DNA of 27,010 nucleotides from a virus: positions 1 through 27,010 of IMG/VR virus record IMGVR_UViG_3300033148_002195; one strand, written 5' to 3'. Position numbers and translations under genes: made by a program. Below are positions 7,732-14,382 of the stretch, one piece after another. A model generated the notes under the pieces. It was not told the DNA's origin and searched no databases. It saw only the letters and a program-made list of their open reading frames with translations. Positions within the stretch are counted from its first letter, which is position 1; each line of letters opens with the position of its first letter.

Positions 7732-7994
7732 AAGTAAACATTATCTACAAAGACCTAGAGGGTTTTGTTGAGTACGACGAGGAGGAGCAAAGGGTGGATG
7801 TGGACTTCCCCGATGTTAGGGCGGCTCGTAAAATTGAGGATTACCTCAACACCAAACGGGCTTTCAAGATTCCCGAAAGCGATCGGATTGACGATTTCCG
7901 CATTGACCATGCGTTTCCTTATGAAGAACGGACCTATTTTGAAATAGCTATGTGCGAGCTTTTCAGTGAGTTAGGTGTTTGGGTAGATTGGTAG
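7728..7994 (+). CDS. Small acidic protein coupled to the MuF gene, 88 aa
   Basis: The ATG at 7728 overlaps the MuF stop in an ATGA arrangement, so translation is probably coupled. The protein is small and strongly acidic (EYDEEEQRVDVDFPDV, then ESDRIDDFRIDHAFPYEE), with a beta-strand start and a helical end finishing in GVWVDW. There is no signal peptide, membrane segment or known motif. Small acidic genes directly downstream of toxin-bearing MuF genes are sometimes immunity proteins, which is a possible role here. A simple head-assembly accessory role is the alternative. The family is not recognised. Confidence 0.65.
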   Translation: MKVNIIYKDLEGFVEYDEEEQRVDVDFPDVRAARKIEDYLNTKRAFKIPESDRIDDFRIDHAFPYEERTYFEIAMCELFSELGVWVDW

Positions 7995-8005
7995 GAGGTT
8001 GAAAT

Positions 8006-10201
8006 ATGCCGTGGACAGTGGATGACGTGGATAGGTTTAAGCAAGGTTTGACCGACGCACAAAAGCGACAATGGGTTGCGGTTGCAAACAGCGTCTTGGA
8101 AACCTGCTTGGCCGATGGAGGTGAGCAGTCTGAATGCGAGGCTAGCGCAATTCGTCAGGCCAATGGGACCGTGGGAAATAAAGCCAACGTATTGAAGTCT
8201 GCTGGTTATCGAATGAACCAGGCAGACTACATTCCGCAGGAGCGTATATGGGATGGGCGTAAGTATGTTGTCGTGCCCACTGTGCTTTTAGTGGAGGGCG
8301 TTCACAATGATGCCTTTTATCCGGCGGAGGAATTGCGGAAATTTCCGGAGGCGTGGAATGGTATACCGGTGCCTATATATCATCCTATGCAACAAGGAAC
8401 CCCTGTCTCTTGCAACGATCCTGAAATTGTGAGCACCCAAGTAGTGGGCCGATTATGGAACGTGTCTTTCGATTCGGGCAAATTGAAAGGTGAGATTTGG
8501 ATTGACGTTGAAAAGGCAGATGCCCTTGACCCCTCTTTAATATCGGCCATTCGGGCCCGCTCACAAATGGACGTTTCAACGGGTTTATATTGTGATGAGG
8601 AATTTGTGGAGGGCACGTGGAATGGAGAGCCTTTTCGTTCTATAGTTAAGAACTATCGCCCAGATCATTTGGCTTTACTTCCCGGAGCGGTAGGGGCTTG
8701 CTCGTGGGAGGATGGTTGTGGCATTCGGGCGAATAAAGATACACAGAAAGGAGGTAGAAATGCAGTGGTAGGGAACATTAGAGCAATGGCCAGGAACCCA
8801 TCGTATTCAGGGACTGAAAGCGTTAGTTGGGCAGATGTGGACAAAACTTTGGAAGCTTTTATCGATGGCTATTTCACAAACACCAACGCGGAACGTCCTG
8901 AGGAGGACATTACTGGTGTAGGACAGATGCCGTCTGCTATGAAAAAGTGGATAGCGTCCAAGAGTCTCCTTGGCGATGCTGACGCAGATACTTTCGCGGA
9001 GCTTGTGTTCTTTCCAGTGGTCAACCCTTCGACGAATAAATTAAACGAAGGGGCCCTACGAGCGGTAATTAGTGGTAGGGGAGCACAAGCAGATATTTCC
9101 GATAACGCTAAAGAATCTGCACAGAACAAAGCAAGGAGTTTGTTGGATAAGGAGTTCGGTACTGAGCTCAGTGCCCAACAGCAATTAGGTTTTGCTAAGC
9201 GGCTTGCACGAATGATGTGCAAAACTCTCGGCATTCAGATTGGGGAAGACGAATTATCCCATGACGATTTACGAGGACAGTTACAAAGGTTTGTTGATGG
9301 TTTGGACCAGCCGCCCCAGCAAACTGAGGGCGTTTTCAATTACGTGGAAGAGGTATTCGATAAATACTTCATCTACAAAGAGATAATGCCTGGTCAACCT
9401 GAAAGATTTTTCAAGTGCGATTATGAAATTGTAGATGGTAAGGTTGAGATCGTTGGTCAGCCAAAAGAAGTGGTTCTTAAAGCGGAATATGTGGAGCTTT
9501 CAAAACAGAATCAATCTCCGGATTCTGGGGATTCTGAAGAGGCTCCTGGAAACCCAAAGGAAAAAGGAAAGGAGGTAGACAATATGGATGAGGAAAGGAA
9601 GGAGAGGATAAAGGCTATTCTTTCCGCAGAAGGAGGCTGTTTTTGTGAAAACGATATGAAGTTTTTGGAGGAATTGCCTGACGAGCAGTTCGACAAAATC
9701 GAAGCTCTGGTAAAGGCTAAGCTGTCCCAGGCAGAAGCGGGGGCAAAAGCAGAAGCAAAGGCAAACGGGGAAGGAGATAACGAGAAGGTCATTGAGGCGA
9801 AGGCCAATTCCGAGAATGCCTCTGGAGCAAAGGCCGAGGAACAGAAAGAGGAGAAGCAAGCTCCTAAAACTCCCGAGGAATTCTTGGCTAATGCCGAGAT
9901 GCCGGAGGAGATGAAAGAGATGTTCACGAACGGCATTCAGCTGCATCGTGAACAAAGGAACCGCCTGCTCAAAACTATTATGGCTAACGAGCGGAACCAG
10001 TTTACGGAGGAGCAGTTGCGTAGTAAAGGCTTGGCCGAATTGAAAGCCCTTGCTGCCTTGGCCCAGCCCGAGGGCACCTTTGAACTCAATGCTGGTGAGG
10101 GGCGAATGAAAGTTGGTAGTGCGGAGAACGAAGTGGCACCTGCTCCGCCTAAGCCCAAGTGGACGAAAGACGGAAACCCTGACTTTAGTCATTTAGATTA
10201 A
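8006..10201 (+). CDS. Phage prohead protease-scaffold polyprotein (ChaB-like + DUF2213-like + scaffold), 731 aa
   Basis: The ATG at 8006 follows a strong aggaggt site (7993-7999). Residues 1-60 resemble a ChaB-like helical domain (LTDAQKRQWVAVANSVL, ASAIRQANG). Residues about 68-243 look like a DUF2213-type prohead protease. Candidate catalytic residues are H126 (PIYHP) and S191 (MDVSTGLY), and the conserved RPDHLALLPGAVGACS has H221. Residues 255-400 are a second domain seen in phage head clusters (MARNPSYSGTESVSWADVDK). Residues 527-731 are a charged, Ala/Glu/Lys-rich, largely helical region ending in PKWTKDGNPDFSHLD, typical of scaffolds. It lies directly before the decoration and capsid genes. 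Role: assembly-core scaffold and maturation protease of the procapsid. Two consensus ribosome binding sites inside the frame suggest additional shorter products. Confidence 0.8.
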   Translation: MPWTVDDVDRFKQGLTDAQKRQWVAVANSVLETCLADGGEQSECEASAIRQANGTVGNKANVLKSAGYRMNQADYIPQERIWDGRKYVVVPTVLLVEGVHNDAFYPAEELRKFPEAWNGIPVPIYHPMQQGTPVSCNDPEIVSTQVVGRLWNVSFDSGKLKGEIWIDVEKADALDPSLISAIRARSQMDVSTGLYCDEEFVEGTWNGEPFRSIVKNYRPDHLALLPGAVGACSWEDGCGIRANKDTQKGGRNAVVGNIRAMARNPSYSGTESVSWADVDKTLEAFIDGYFTNTNAERPEEDITGVGQMPSAMKKWIASKSLLGDADADTFAELVFFPVVNPSTNKLNEGALRAVISGRGAQADISDNAKESAQNKARSLLDKEFGTELSAQQQLGFAKRLARMMCKTLGIQIGEDELSHDDLRGQLQRFVDGLDQPPQQTEGVFNYVEEVFDKYFIYKEIMPGQPERFFKCDYEIVDGKVEIVGQPKEVVLKAEYVELSKQNQSPDSGDSEEAPGNPKEKGKEVDNMDEERKERIKAILSAEGGCFCENDMKFLEELPDEQFDKIEALVKAKLSQAEAGAKAEAKANGEGDNEKVIEAKANSENASGAKAEEQKEEKQAPKTPEEFLANAEMPEEMKEMFTNGIQLHREQRNRLLKTIMANERNQFTEEQLRSKGLAELKALAALAQPEGTFELNAGEGRMKVGSAENEVAPAPPKPKWTKDGNPDFSHLD
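8747..8767 (+). promoter_or_regulatory. Internal Shine-Dalgarno site and GTG start candidate inside the protease-scaffold gene
   Basis: aaaggaggt (8747-8755) is identical to the sites before the capsid and tail-tube genes. An in-frame GTG lies at 8765-8767, 9 bases downstream, and would start a product at V254, just where the second domain begins. An in-frame ATG follows at 8786. A closer ATG at 8760 is out of frame and stops after three codons (MQW). Confidence 0.55.
9567..9586 (+). promoter_or_regulatory. Internal Shine-Dalgarno site and ATG for a nested scaffold protein
   Basis: gaaaggaggt (9567-9576) is followed after 7 bases by an in-frame ATG at 9584-9586 (residue 527 of the long protein). 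The motif and spacing are near-identical to the authentic starts at 10228, 10713 and 21668. Confidence 0.7.
9584..10201 (+). CDS. Putative internally initiated scaffold protein, 205 aa (nested in frame)
   Basis: Translation from ATG 9584 yields MDEERKERIKAILSAEGG... to the shared stop at 10201. The product is highly charged and mostly helical, with an Ala/Glu/Lys-rich middle and no catalytic motif, and has the size expected for a capsid scaffold. In lambda, the Nu3 scaffold is made in exactly this way from an internal start in protease gene C, and shares its C-terminus with the protease. The consensus ribosome binding site makes internal initiation likely, but expression is not shown by sequence. 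If unused, the region still acts as the scaffold domain of the long protein. Confidence 0.55.
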   Translation: MDEERKERIKAILSAEGGCFCENDMKFLEELPDEQFDKIEALVKAKLSQAEAGAKAEAKANGEGDNEKVIEAKANSENASGAKAEEQKEEKQAPKTPEEFLANAEMPEEMKEMFTNGIQLHREQRNRLLKTIMANERNQFTEEQLRSKGLAELKALAALAQPEGTFELNAGEGRMKVGSAENEVAPAPPKPKWTKDGNPDFSHLD

Positions 10202-10227
10202 AAAGAAAAGGAAAGGAGGTAAGATAA

Positions 10228-10692
10228 ATGGCACATAAGACGATTCTTTTAAAAGGTGACCCGCTTCAGAAAGAGGCGGAAGGTTCCGGGACTATTTATC
10301 CTGGTTTTTTATTGGAACGTACTAGCACCGGGCTGGTACAAGCGCACTCGACTTCTGGCGGTGACGTTGCTCCTATTCTGGTTGCTATCGAGAATAGCTT
10401 GGAGGGACAGGACATCGATACCACTTACGCCTCGGGGGATATAGTCCAGTTCGTGGCGCCACGTTCAGGTGATGAAGTTCTGCTGTATGTAGCAGATGGT
10501 GAAAACATCACTGCGGGAGATTTGGTGACCTCCAATGGCGATGGGTACATCAAAAAGTATACAGCTCCTAGCGAGTCCTCTAATTGGACAGGGACCAATT
10601 ACGTTCAGGCCATTATAGGGCGTGCTTTGGAGACCGTAAACACATCCACTTCTACTGTGGGTGCTTCAAGAATTGAAGTGGAAATTCGATAA
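10228..10692 (+). CDS. Head decoration / capsid cement protein, 154 aa
   Basis: The ATG at 10228 follows a perfect ggaaaggaggt site (10210-10220). The sequence has the features of phage decoration proteins immediately upstream of the capsid gene: a KTILLKGDPLQKE start, PGFLLER, ILVAIENSLEGQDIDTTYASGD, VQFVAPRSGDEVLLYVADGENI, and a SNGDGYIKKY turn. These proteins trimerise on the outside of the expanded capsid and stabilise it. Size and position (scaffold, decoration, capsid) match many siphovirus head modules. The strong ribosome binding site fits a highly expressed virion protein. Confidence 0.8.
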   Translation: MAHKTILLKGDPLQKEAEGSGTIYPGFLLERTSTGLVQAHSTSGGDVAPILVAIENSLEGQDIDTTYASGDIVQFVAPRSGDEVLLYVADGENITAGDLVTSNGDGYIKKYTAPSESSNWTGTNYVQAIIGRALETVNTSTSTVGASRIEVEIR

Positions 10693-10712
10693 GGGAAAGG
10701 AGGTAGAAATAA

Positions 10713-11702
10713 ATGAGTGGTGCTAAAGTTGATATGATTGTTAATGGTTCGGGTTCGGGAGCGGCAGCTAGATTGCTGGCGAATGGCATGGACATTTCCG
10801 CTCTCAGGACCAACGATGTTCTTTTATACGACGAGTGGAAAGAGATTGACAAGGCGGTTTTGAAAGCTTACCAGCAAAGGTTGGCTGGTATCGCTGACCT
10901 CGAAGCTCGTAATTTAACCTATGATATTCCCAATGGGTTGGGCAAAACGGTGTTTGCTTACCAGAATGCCAGCGATATTGAGGACGCCTCGATAAGCATG
11001 GATGGTATTACCCGCGGACAACGTGATCGGCAGAAATATAACATCAGTTATCTGCCCTTGCCAATGATTCATGCGGACTTTTCCTTTTCCATCAGGGAAA
11101 TCGAGGCCTCCCGTAATGGGAATATGCCGTTAGACACGGCAATGGCTGAGGCCGCGGCTCGAAAGGTCGCTGAGAAAATCGAGGAAATGCTCTTCCAAGG
11201 GGCGTCCACTTATACCTTTGGTGGTGGGGTCATTTATGGTTACGAGGATTTCACGAGTAGGAATAGTGGGAGCCTGACTGGGGCTTGGTCCGCTTCTGCG
11301 GTGGATGGCGAGGAAATCCTTGATGACGTGTTGACCATGAAACAAGCTCTCATTACCGATAGGCGTTACGGGCCTTATGCCCTGTACGTTCCGACGGGAT
11401 ACGAGACGGCCTTGGATGACGACTTCAAAGCGAATAGCGATAAGTCGGTTCGTCAGAGAATCCAAGAAGTTTCGGGCATTGAGATCGTTAAAGTCGCCGA
11501 CTTCTTGACTGCGAACAAGGTTGTTATGGTGCAGTTGGCTTCGGACACAGTGCGTCTAATTAACGCCTTGGATGTCACGACTGTTCAGTGGGAGACTGAA
11601 GGTGGTATGAAAGTCCACTTCAAAGTCATGGCTATCAAAGTCCCACTGCTCCAGGCAGATCAGGATGGCCGGTGTGGCATAGCCGTTTATACTACATCGT
11701 AA
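10713..11702 (+). CDS. Major capsid protein (HK97 fold, encapsulin-like family), 329 aa
   Basis: The start at ATG 10713 is set by aaaggaggt (10696-10704). After an N-terminal arm (LLANGMDISALRTNDVLLYDEWKEID), the protein shows features shared by encapsulin/linocin-like HK97-fold capsids. These are a ITRGQRDRQKYNISYLPLPM segment, FSFSIREIEASRNGNMPLDT, a long helix AMAEAAARKVAEKIEEMLFQG, and a late LYVPTGYETALDDDF / GIEIVKVADFL region of the A-domain. Length is normal. It forms the icosahedral shell. The position after protease-scaffold and decoration genes and before connector genes is canonical. A 68-base gap with two hairpins follows, the longest non-coding gap in the window. Confidence 0.9.
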   Translation: MSGAKVDMIVNGSGSGAAARLLANGMDISALRTNDVLLYDEWKEIDKAVLKAYQQRLAGIADLEARNLTYDIPNGLGKTVFAYQNASDIEDASISMDGITRGQRDRQKYNISYLPLPMIHADFSFSIREIEASRNGNMPLDTAMAEAAARKVAEKIEEMLFQGASTYTFGGGVIYGYEDFTSRNSGSLTGAWSASAVDGEEILDDVLTMKQALITDRRYGPYALYVPTGYETALDDDFKANSDKSVRQRIQEVSGIEIVKVADFLTANKVVMVQLASDTVRLINALDVTTVQWETEGGMKVHFKVMAIKVPLLQADQDGRCGIAVYTTS

Positions 11703-11750
11703 TTTGTCGTTGGATAGATAGACAAAAAGTGGATCGTTAATCAAACGATC
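11703..11750 (+). other. Two small RNA hairpins in the gap after the capsid gene
   Basis: Directly after the capsid stop, tttgtc (11703-11708) can pair with gacaaa (11721-11726). gatcgtt (11732-11738) can pair with aacgatc (11744-11750) around a 5-base loop. Neither is followed by a T run, so a strong intrinsic terminator is unlikely. They could stabilise or process the capsid mRNA 3' end, or be chance. Confidence 0.4.
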
Positions 11751-11770
11751 ACAATTCAAGGAGGAGTAGC

Positions 11771-12220
11771 ATGGTTAGGTATAGAGTTAAGTCAGGCAAA
11801 GTACATCGCCGGGAGAATGGGAAAATGGTTGTTTATCGAGCCGGTGATGTACTCGAAGCTGAACCTTATGAGGTCCGCGGTTTTAGGGACTTATTGGAGC
11901 GACTCGATGGGCAAGACGAGGGCCCGAGGCAAGAAGCACTTGCTTTGGAGCAACCAAAAAGCCTTGTTATACAGCACCGCGGAGCTGGGAAGTATAATGT
12001 ACTTGGTGTAGATGGGGAGCCAATCAACACCAGGTTATTGAATAGAGAAGAGGCTGAAAGATTGGTCCTTGGTAGAGCTGTAGAAGATGGTGATACCAAG
12101 GACCAGCAAAGCCCACAGGATAAGGAGAATCAGAAAGATGACCCTGCCCCCAAATCTGTGGGAACGGGAAAACGTCTTCCTGCTCGGAGGCGGACCAAGT
12201 TTAAAGGGCGTAAACTTTAA
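11771..12220 (+). CDS. Small phage head-region protein following the capsid gene, 149 aa
   Basis: The ATG at 11771 follows aaggagga (11758-11765). Residues 1-45 resemble the short domain found in many phages between capsid and connector genes (RYRVKSGKVHRRENGKMVVYRAGD, then VRGFRDLLERL). Residues 65-100 form a second small module (AGKYNVLGVDGEPINTRLLNREEAERLV) typical of the same kind of protein. The tail is polar and highly basic at the end (GKRLPARRRTKFKGRKL). The last 83 bases overlap the next gene in another frame, which suggests that this C-terminus was altered when the accessory cassette was inserted. Function is unknown beyond the head-gene context. Confidence 0.7.
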   Translation: MVRYRVKSGKVHRRENGKMVVYRAGDVLEAEPYEVRGFRDLLERLDGQDEGPRQEALALEQPKSLVIQHRGAGKYNVLGVDGEPINTRLLNREEAERLVLGRAVEDGDTKDQQSPQDKENQKDDPAPKSVGTGKRLPARRRTKFKGRKL

Positions 12221-12797
12221 CTTAATAAAAGGCAGGAGGATTATTGCGATTAATAACGCCTATGGGGATCCAATTTCTATACGGGGAGGTAATTCACACA
12301 ATCCTCGACAGTGCAAGTACCTCCCTCGTGATTGGATCAACATTGTTTGGTTCGGGGATAGCCGATGGTTCGAATGGCACGTTCAGTATTTGCGGACATT
12401 TCATGGGTTCGTTGCCACGTGCGCAGATGGGATGGATAAGGTCCGGGGCTTATTCTACTATGCTAAGGGCAAGCTATCCGGTATTTGCGAGAAACCAGAC
12501 GAGGTGGCGTGGAATCGGAATAGTGGGGCAAGCGCAATTAATCTCGCCTATCATCTCGGGGCGAAACGAGTGGTGCTTTTAGGGTACGATATGAGGCGGG
12601 TTGATGGTGAGCCCAATTGGCATAAGGACCATCCCGCAAAGGACAAGAACCCCTATGAGTTGTATCTAAGGCATTTCAAAACTATTGCTCGTGATGCGGA
12701 TAGGTTGGGATTAGAAGTCATTAATTGCACACCAAATTCGGCTCTAACGTGCTTTCCGATTGTGCCTTTAGAGGAGTACTTGACTAATGAAGCTTAG
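12138..12797 (+). CDS. DUF115/GT42-like Rossmann glycosyltransferase-family protein, copy 1, 219 aa
   Basis: I chose ATG 12138 (aaggag at 12122-12127) over an upstream ATG at 12087. Its product begins MTLPPNLWERENVFLLGGGPSL, which aligns with the start of the paralogue at 19009 (PNRIWNQQACWIIGGGPSI). Key motifs are GGGPSL (residues 17-22), IIAINNAY (35-42), WFGDSRW, and WNRNSGASAI...GAKRVVLLGYDM (125-152). This layout is that of the DUF115 (Maf/MptE-like) fold and also resembles GT42 sialyltransferases, which have a GNGPSL loop and an SG...G.k.iyL.GiDf region. Known relatives transfer nonulosonic acids or act in surface-glycan assembly. The donor and acceptor are unknown here. It is the first gene of the accessory cassette, overlaps the head gene by 83 bases, and overlaps the next gene by 11. 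Confidence 0.7.
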   Translation: MTLPPNLWERENVFLLGGGPSLKGVNFNLIKGRRIIAINNAYGDPISIRGGNSHNPRQCKYLPRDWINIVWFGDSRWFEWHVQYLRTFHGFVATCADGMDKVRGLFYYAKGKLSGICEKPDEVAWNRNSGASAINLAYHLGAKRVVLLGYDMRRVDGEPNWHKDHPAKDKNPYELYLRHFKTIARDADRLGLEVINCTPNSALTCFPIVPLEEYLTNEA

Positions 12798-13467
12798 TGT
12801 ACTTTGTGTTTATAAAACGGGCAAGGTCTATTCAGAAGAGTATGTCAGAAATCTTCAGAACGGGGTAAGTTCAAACTTATCTTTAGACTATGAGTTTGTG
12901 TGCCTGACGGATAGTTCTTCTATTGACTTCTGCAAGGCAATACCTTTAAAGCACAAGTGGCCCGGATGGTGGAGCAAGATTGAATTGTTCAGACCAGACC
13001 TGTCTTTTGAGGCTTGTCTCTATTTCGATCTTGACACTATCATTTTAGGCAACATAGATAAGTTGGCTCGTTTGGCTTTTGAATTTAAGTTTATCACTTT
13101 GCGAGGATTTAATCAACACCTCGCTCCTGGGCACAAGCGTGAGTTGAATTTGGCAACAGGGATTATGGCAGGTAATTTTCCTTCTTGTGCTAAAATTTAT
13201 CACACGTTTTGTCAGAAACCTGAGGAACATATGAGAGCCAAACGGGAGAGATGGAGACATGGCGATCAAGGTTTCGTGGCATCCGTCGTAGGCTTAGACA
13301 CTCCACGTTTACAAGACTATTTGCCGAATGATTATATAGTAGGCAAGAAAAGAACTAGGAAGGGTTCCCGAATTCCAAAGACGGCAAGAGTGTTGGCATG
13401 GTCGGGCGACCCACGATTACATGACTTTACAGATGGACCTATCGCGGAACAGTGGAGGAGAATATGA
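12787..13467 (+). CDS. GT-A fold glycosyltransferase (GT8-like), 226 aa
   Basis: The start at 12787 lies inside the end of the previous gene. The N-terminus (MKLSVLCVYKTGKVYSEEYV) begins with a typical nucleotide-sugar-binding strand. WPGWWSKIELFRP precedes a DxD metal-binding motif (CLYFDLDTIILGNI, D81 and D83), and TGIMAGNF and HGDQGFVASVV follow as in GT8-type enzymes. This is a metal-dependent transferase of a sugar from a nucleotide donor, soluble and cytoplasmic. The specific sugar is not predictable. Its stop overlaps the radical SAM start (ATGA at 13464-13467), so the two are translationally coupled. Confidence 0.75.
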   Translation: MKLSVLCVYKTGKVYSEEYVRNLQNGVSSNLSLDYEFVCLTDSSSIDFCKAIPLKHKWPGWWSKIELFRPDLSFEACLYFDLDTIILGNIDKLARLAFEFKFITLRGFNQHLAPGHKRELNLATGIMAGNFPSCAKIYHTFCQKPEEHMRAKRERWRHGDQGFVASVVGLDTPRLQDYLPNDYIVGKKRTRKGSRIPKTARVLAWSGDPRLHDFTDGPIAEQWRRI

Positions 13468-14102
13468 AACGGATATCTTATACAGCGGCTGGGAACATAC
13501 CTTGGAAGTTGCTTTTGAGTCCTGAAATTGTTGCTGTGATTAAGCGGGGATTCATTCCACCTGTACATTTGCAAATCAATCCTACTAATGCGTGTAATCT
13601 TAATTGCCCATTCTGTTCGTGTGCTATGCGAAACAGATGGGAGCAGATAGAGTTTGAAAGATTGATGAAGTTTGTTCGTACGTGTGCTAGCATGGGAGCT
13701 AGGGCAATGACGATTACTGGCGGAGGAGAACCATTGTTGTACCCTAATATCAATGAACTCATTCGACAGTCTGTGTCACTGGGTATTAAGGTAGGGTTGG
13801 TAACAAATGGAACCCAATTCGAGAAATTGTTAGGCTCCACTATAGATCGATTGATGTGGATACGGATATCGGTGGGTGATCATCGTGAGATGTGTTGGGA
13901 AGCTATCTATAAGATGGTTTGTGCCACTAGGCAAGTTGATTGGGCATTTTCATATGTACTTAGTAATGAGCCTAATTATCACTTGATCAGAACTACTATT
14001 CAATTTGCCAATCAATGGGGGTTCACTCATGTGAGGTTGGTAACAGATATAATGGATACAGAACGTGGATGTTTCAAAAGTAATCTTTCAAGACCGGTCT
14101 GA
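13464..14102 (+). CDS. Radical SAM enzyme, N-terminal (catalytic) part, frameshifted
   Basis: The best start is ATG 13464 behind ggagga (13454-13459). Residues 37-51 carry the iron-sulfur motif CNLNCPFC (C44, C48, C51; CX3CX2C). An ITGGGEPLLYPN glycine-rich SAM-binding loop and GLVTNGT follow. These are signatures of the radical SAM/SPASM group. The frame departs from the family after HVRLVTDIMDTER and stops at 14100-14102. The remaining domain continues in the +1 frame (14065-14382). Removing one G from cgtggatg (about 14066-14069) would join them. The reaction is unknown. Related enzymes modify sugars, peptides or nucleotides, and the setting favours a sugar or glycoprotein. Confidence 0.8.
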   Translation: MKRISYTAAGNIPWKLLLSPEIVAVIKRGFIPPVHLQINPTNACNLNCPFCSCAMRNRWEQIEFERLMKFVRTCASMGARAMTITGGGEPLLYPNINELIRQSVSLGIKVGLVTNGTQFEKLLGSTIDRLMWIRISVGDHREMCWEAIYKMVCATRQVDWAFSYVLSNEPNYHLIRTTIQFANQWGFTHVRLVTDIMDTERGCFKSNLSRPV

Positions 14103-14382
14103 GTGTACGGCGGGTGTCAAGGATTGTAGAGTAAGTTTGTTGAAACCTGTAGTTGGTGCGGATGGGGGCATTTATCCTTGTTGTGGGGTACAATATGCTC
14201 AGAATCCGCCTGGATATGATTATGTCCCTTCTATGAGGATGGGATGGATTGAGGATGTGGAGCGTATTTGGAAAGAGCAAGACTGGTTTGATGGAAGGCA
14301 ATGCGTTAAATGTTACTATGAAGATTATAACCTGGCTTTGAGAATGATGAACGATTCTGTAGATCACGAGGAGTTTGTATAA
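14065..14382 (+). CDS. Radical SAM enzyme, C-terminal SPASM-like part (after frameshift)
   Basis: This frame supplies the Cys-rich C-terminal domain expected after a radical SAM core. It includes SECTAGVKDCRVSLLKPVVG, DGGIYPCCGVQYA and GRQCVKCYYEDYN, with at least six cysteines suited to bind auxiliary iron-sulfur clusters as in SPASM/twitch domains. The ATG at 14065 has no convincing ribosome binding site and lies within the preceding frame, so independent translation is unlikely. It is best read as the second half of one gene at 13464-14382, about 305 aa. Its stop overlaps the next start (TAATG). Confidence 0.75.
   Translation: MDVSKVIFQDRSECTAGVKDCRVSLLKPVVGADGGIYPCCGVQYAQNPPGYDYVPSMRMGWIEDVERIWKEQDWFDGRQCVKCYYEDYNLALRMMNDSVDHEEFV

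Noticed and set aside
9500-10192. Long minus-strand frame (230 codons) opposite the scaffold gene
   Set aside because: Opposite a strongly supported + strand gene with low-complexity Glu/Lys/Ala codons, which leave the complementary frame open; Phe/Leu/Ser-rich with no domain and no ribosome binding site.
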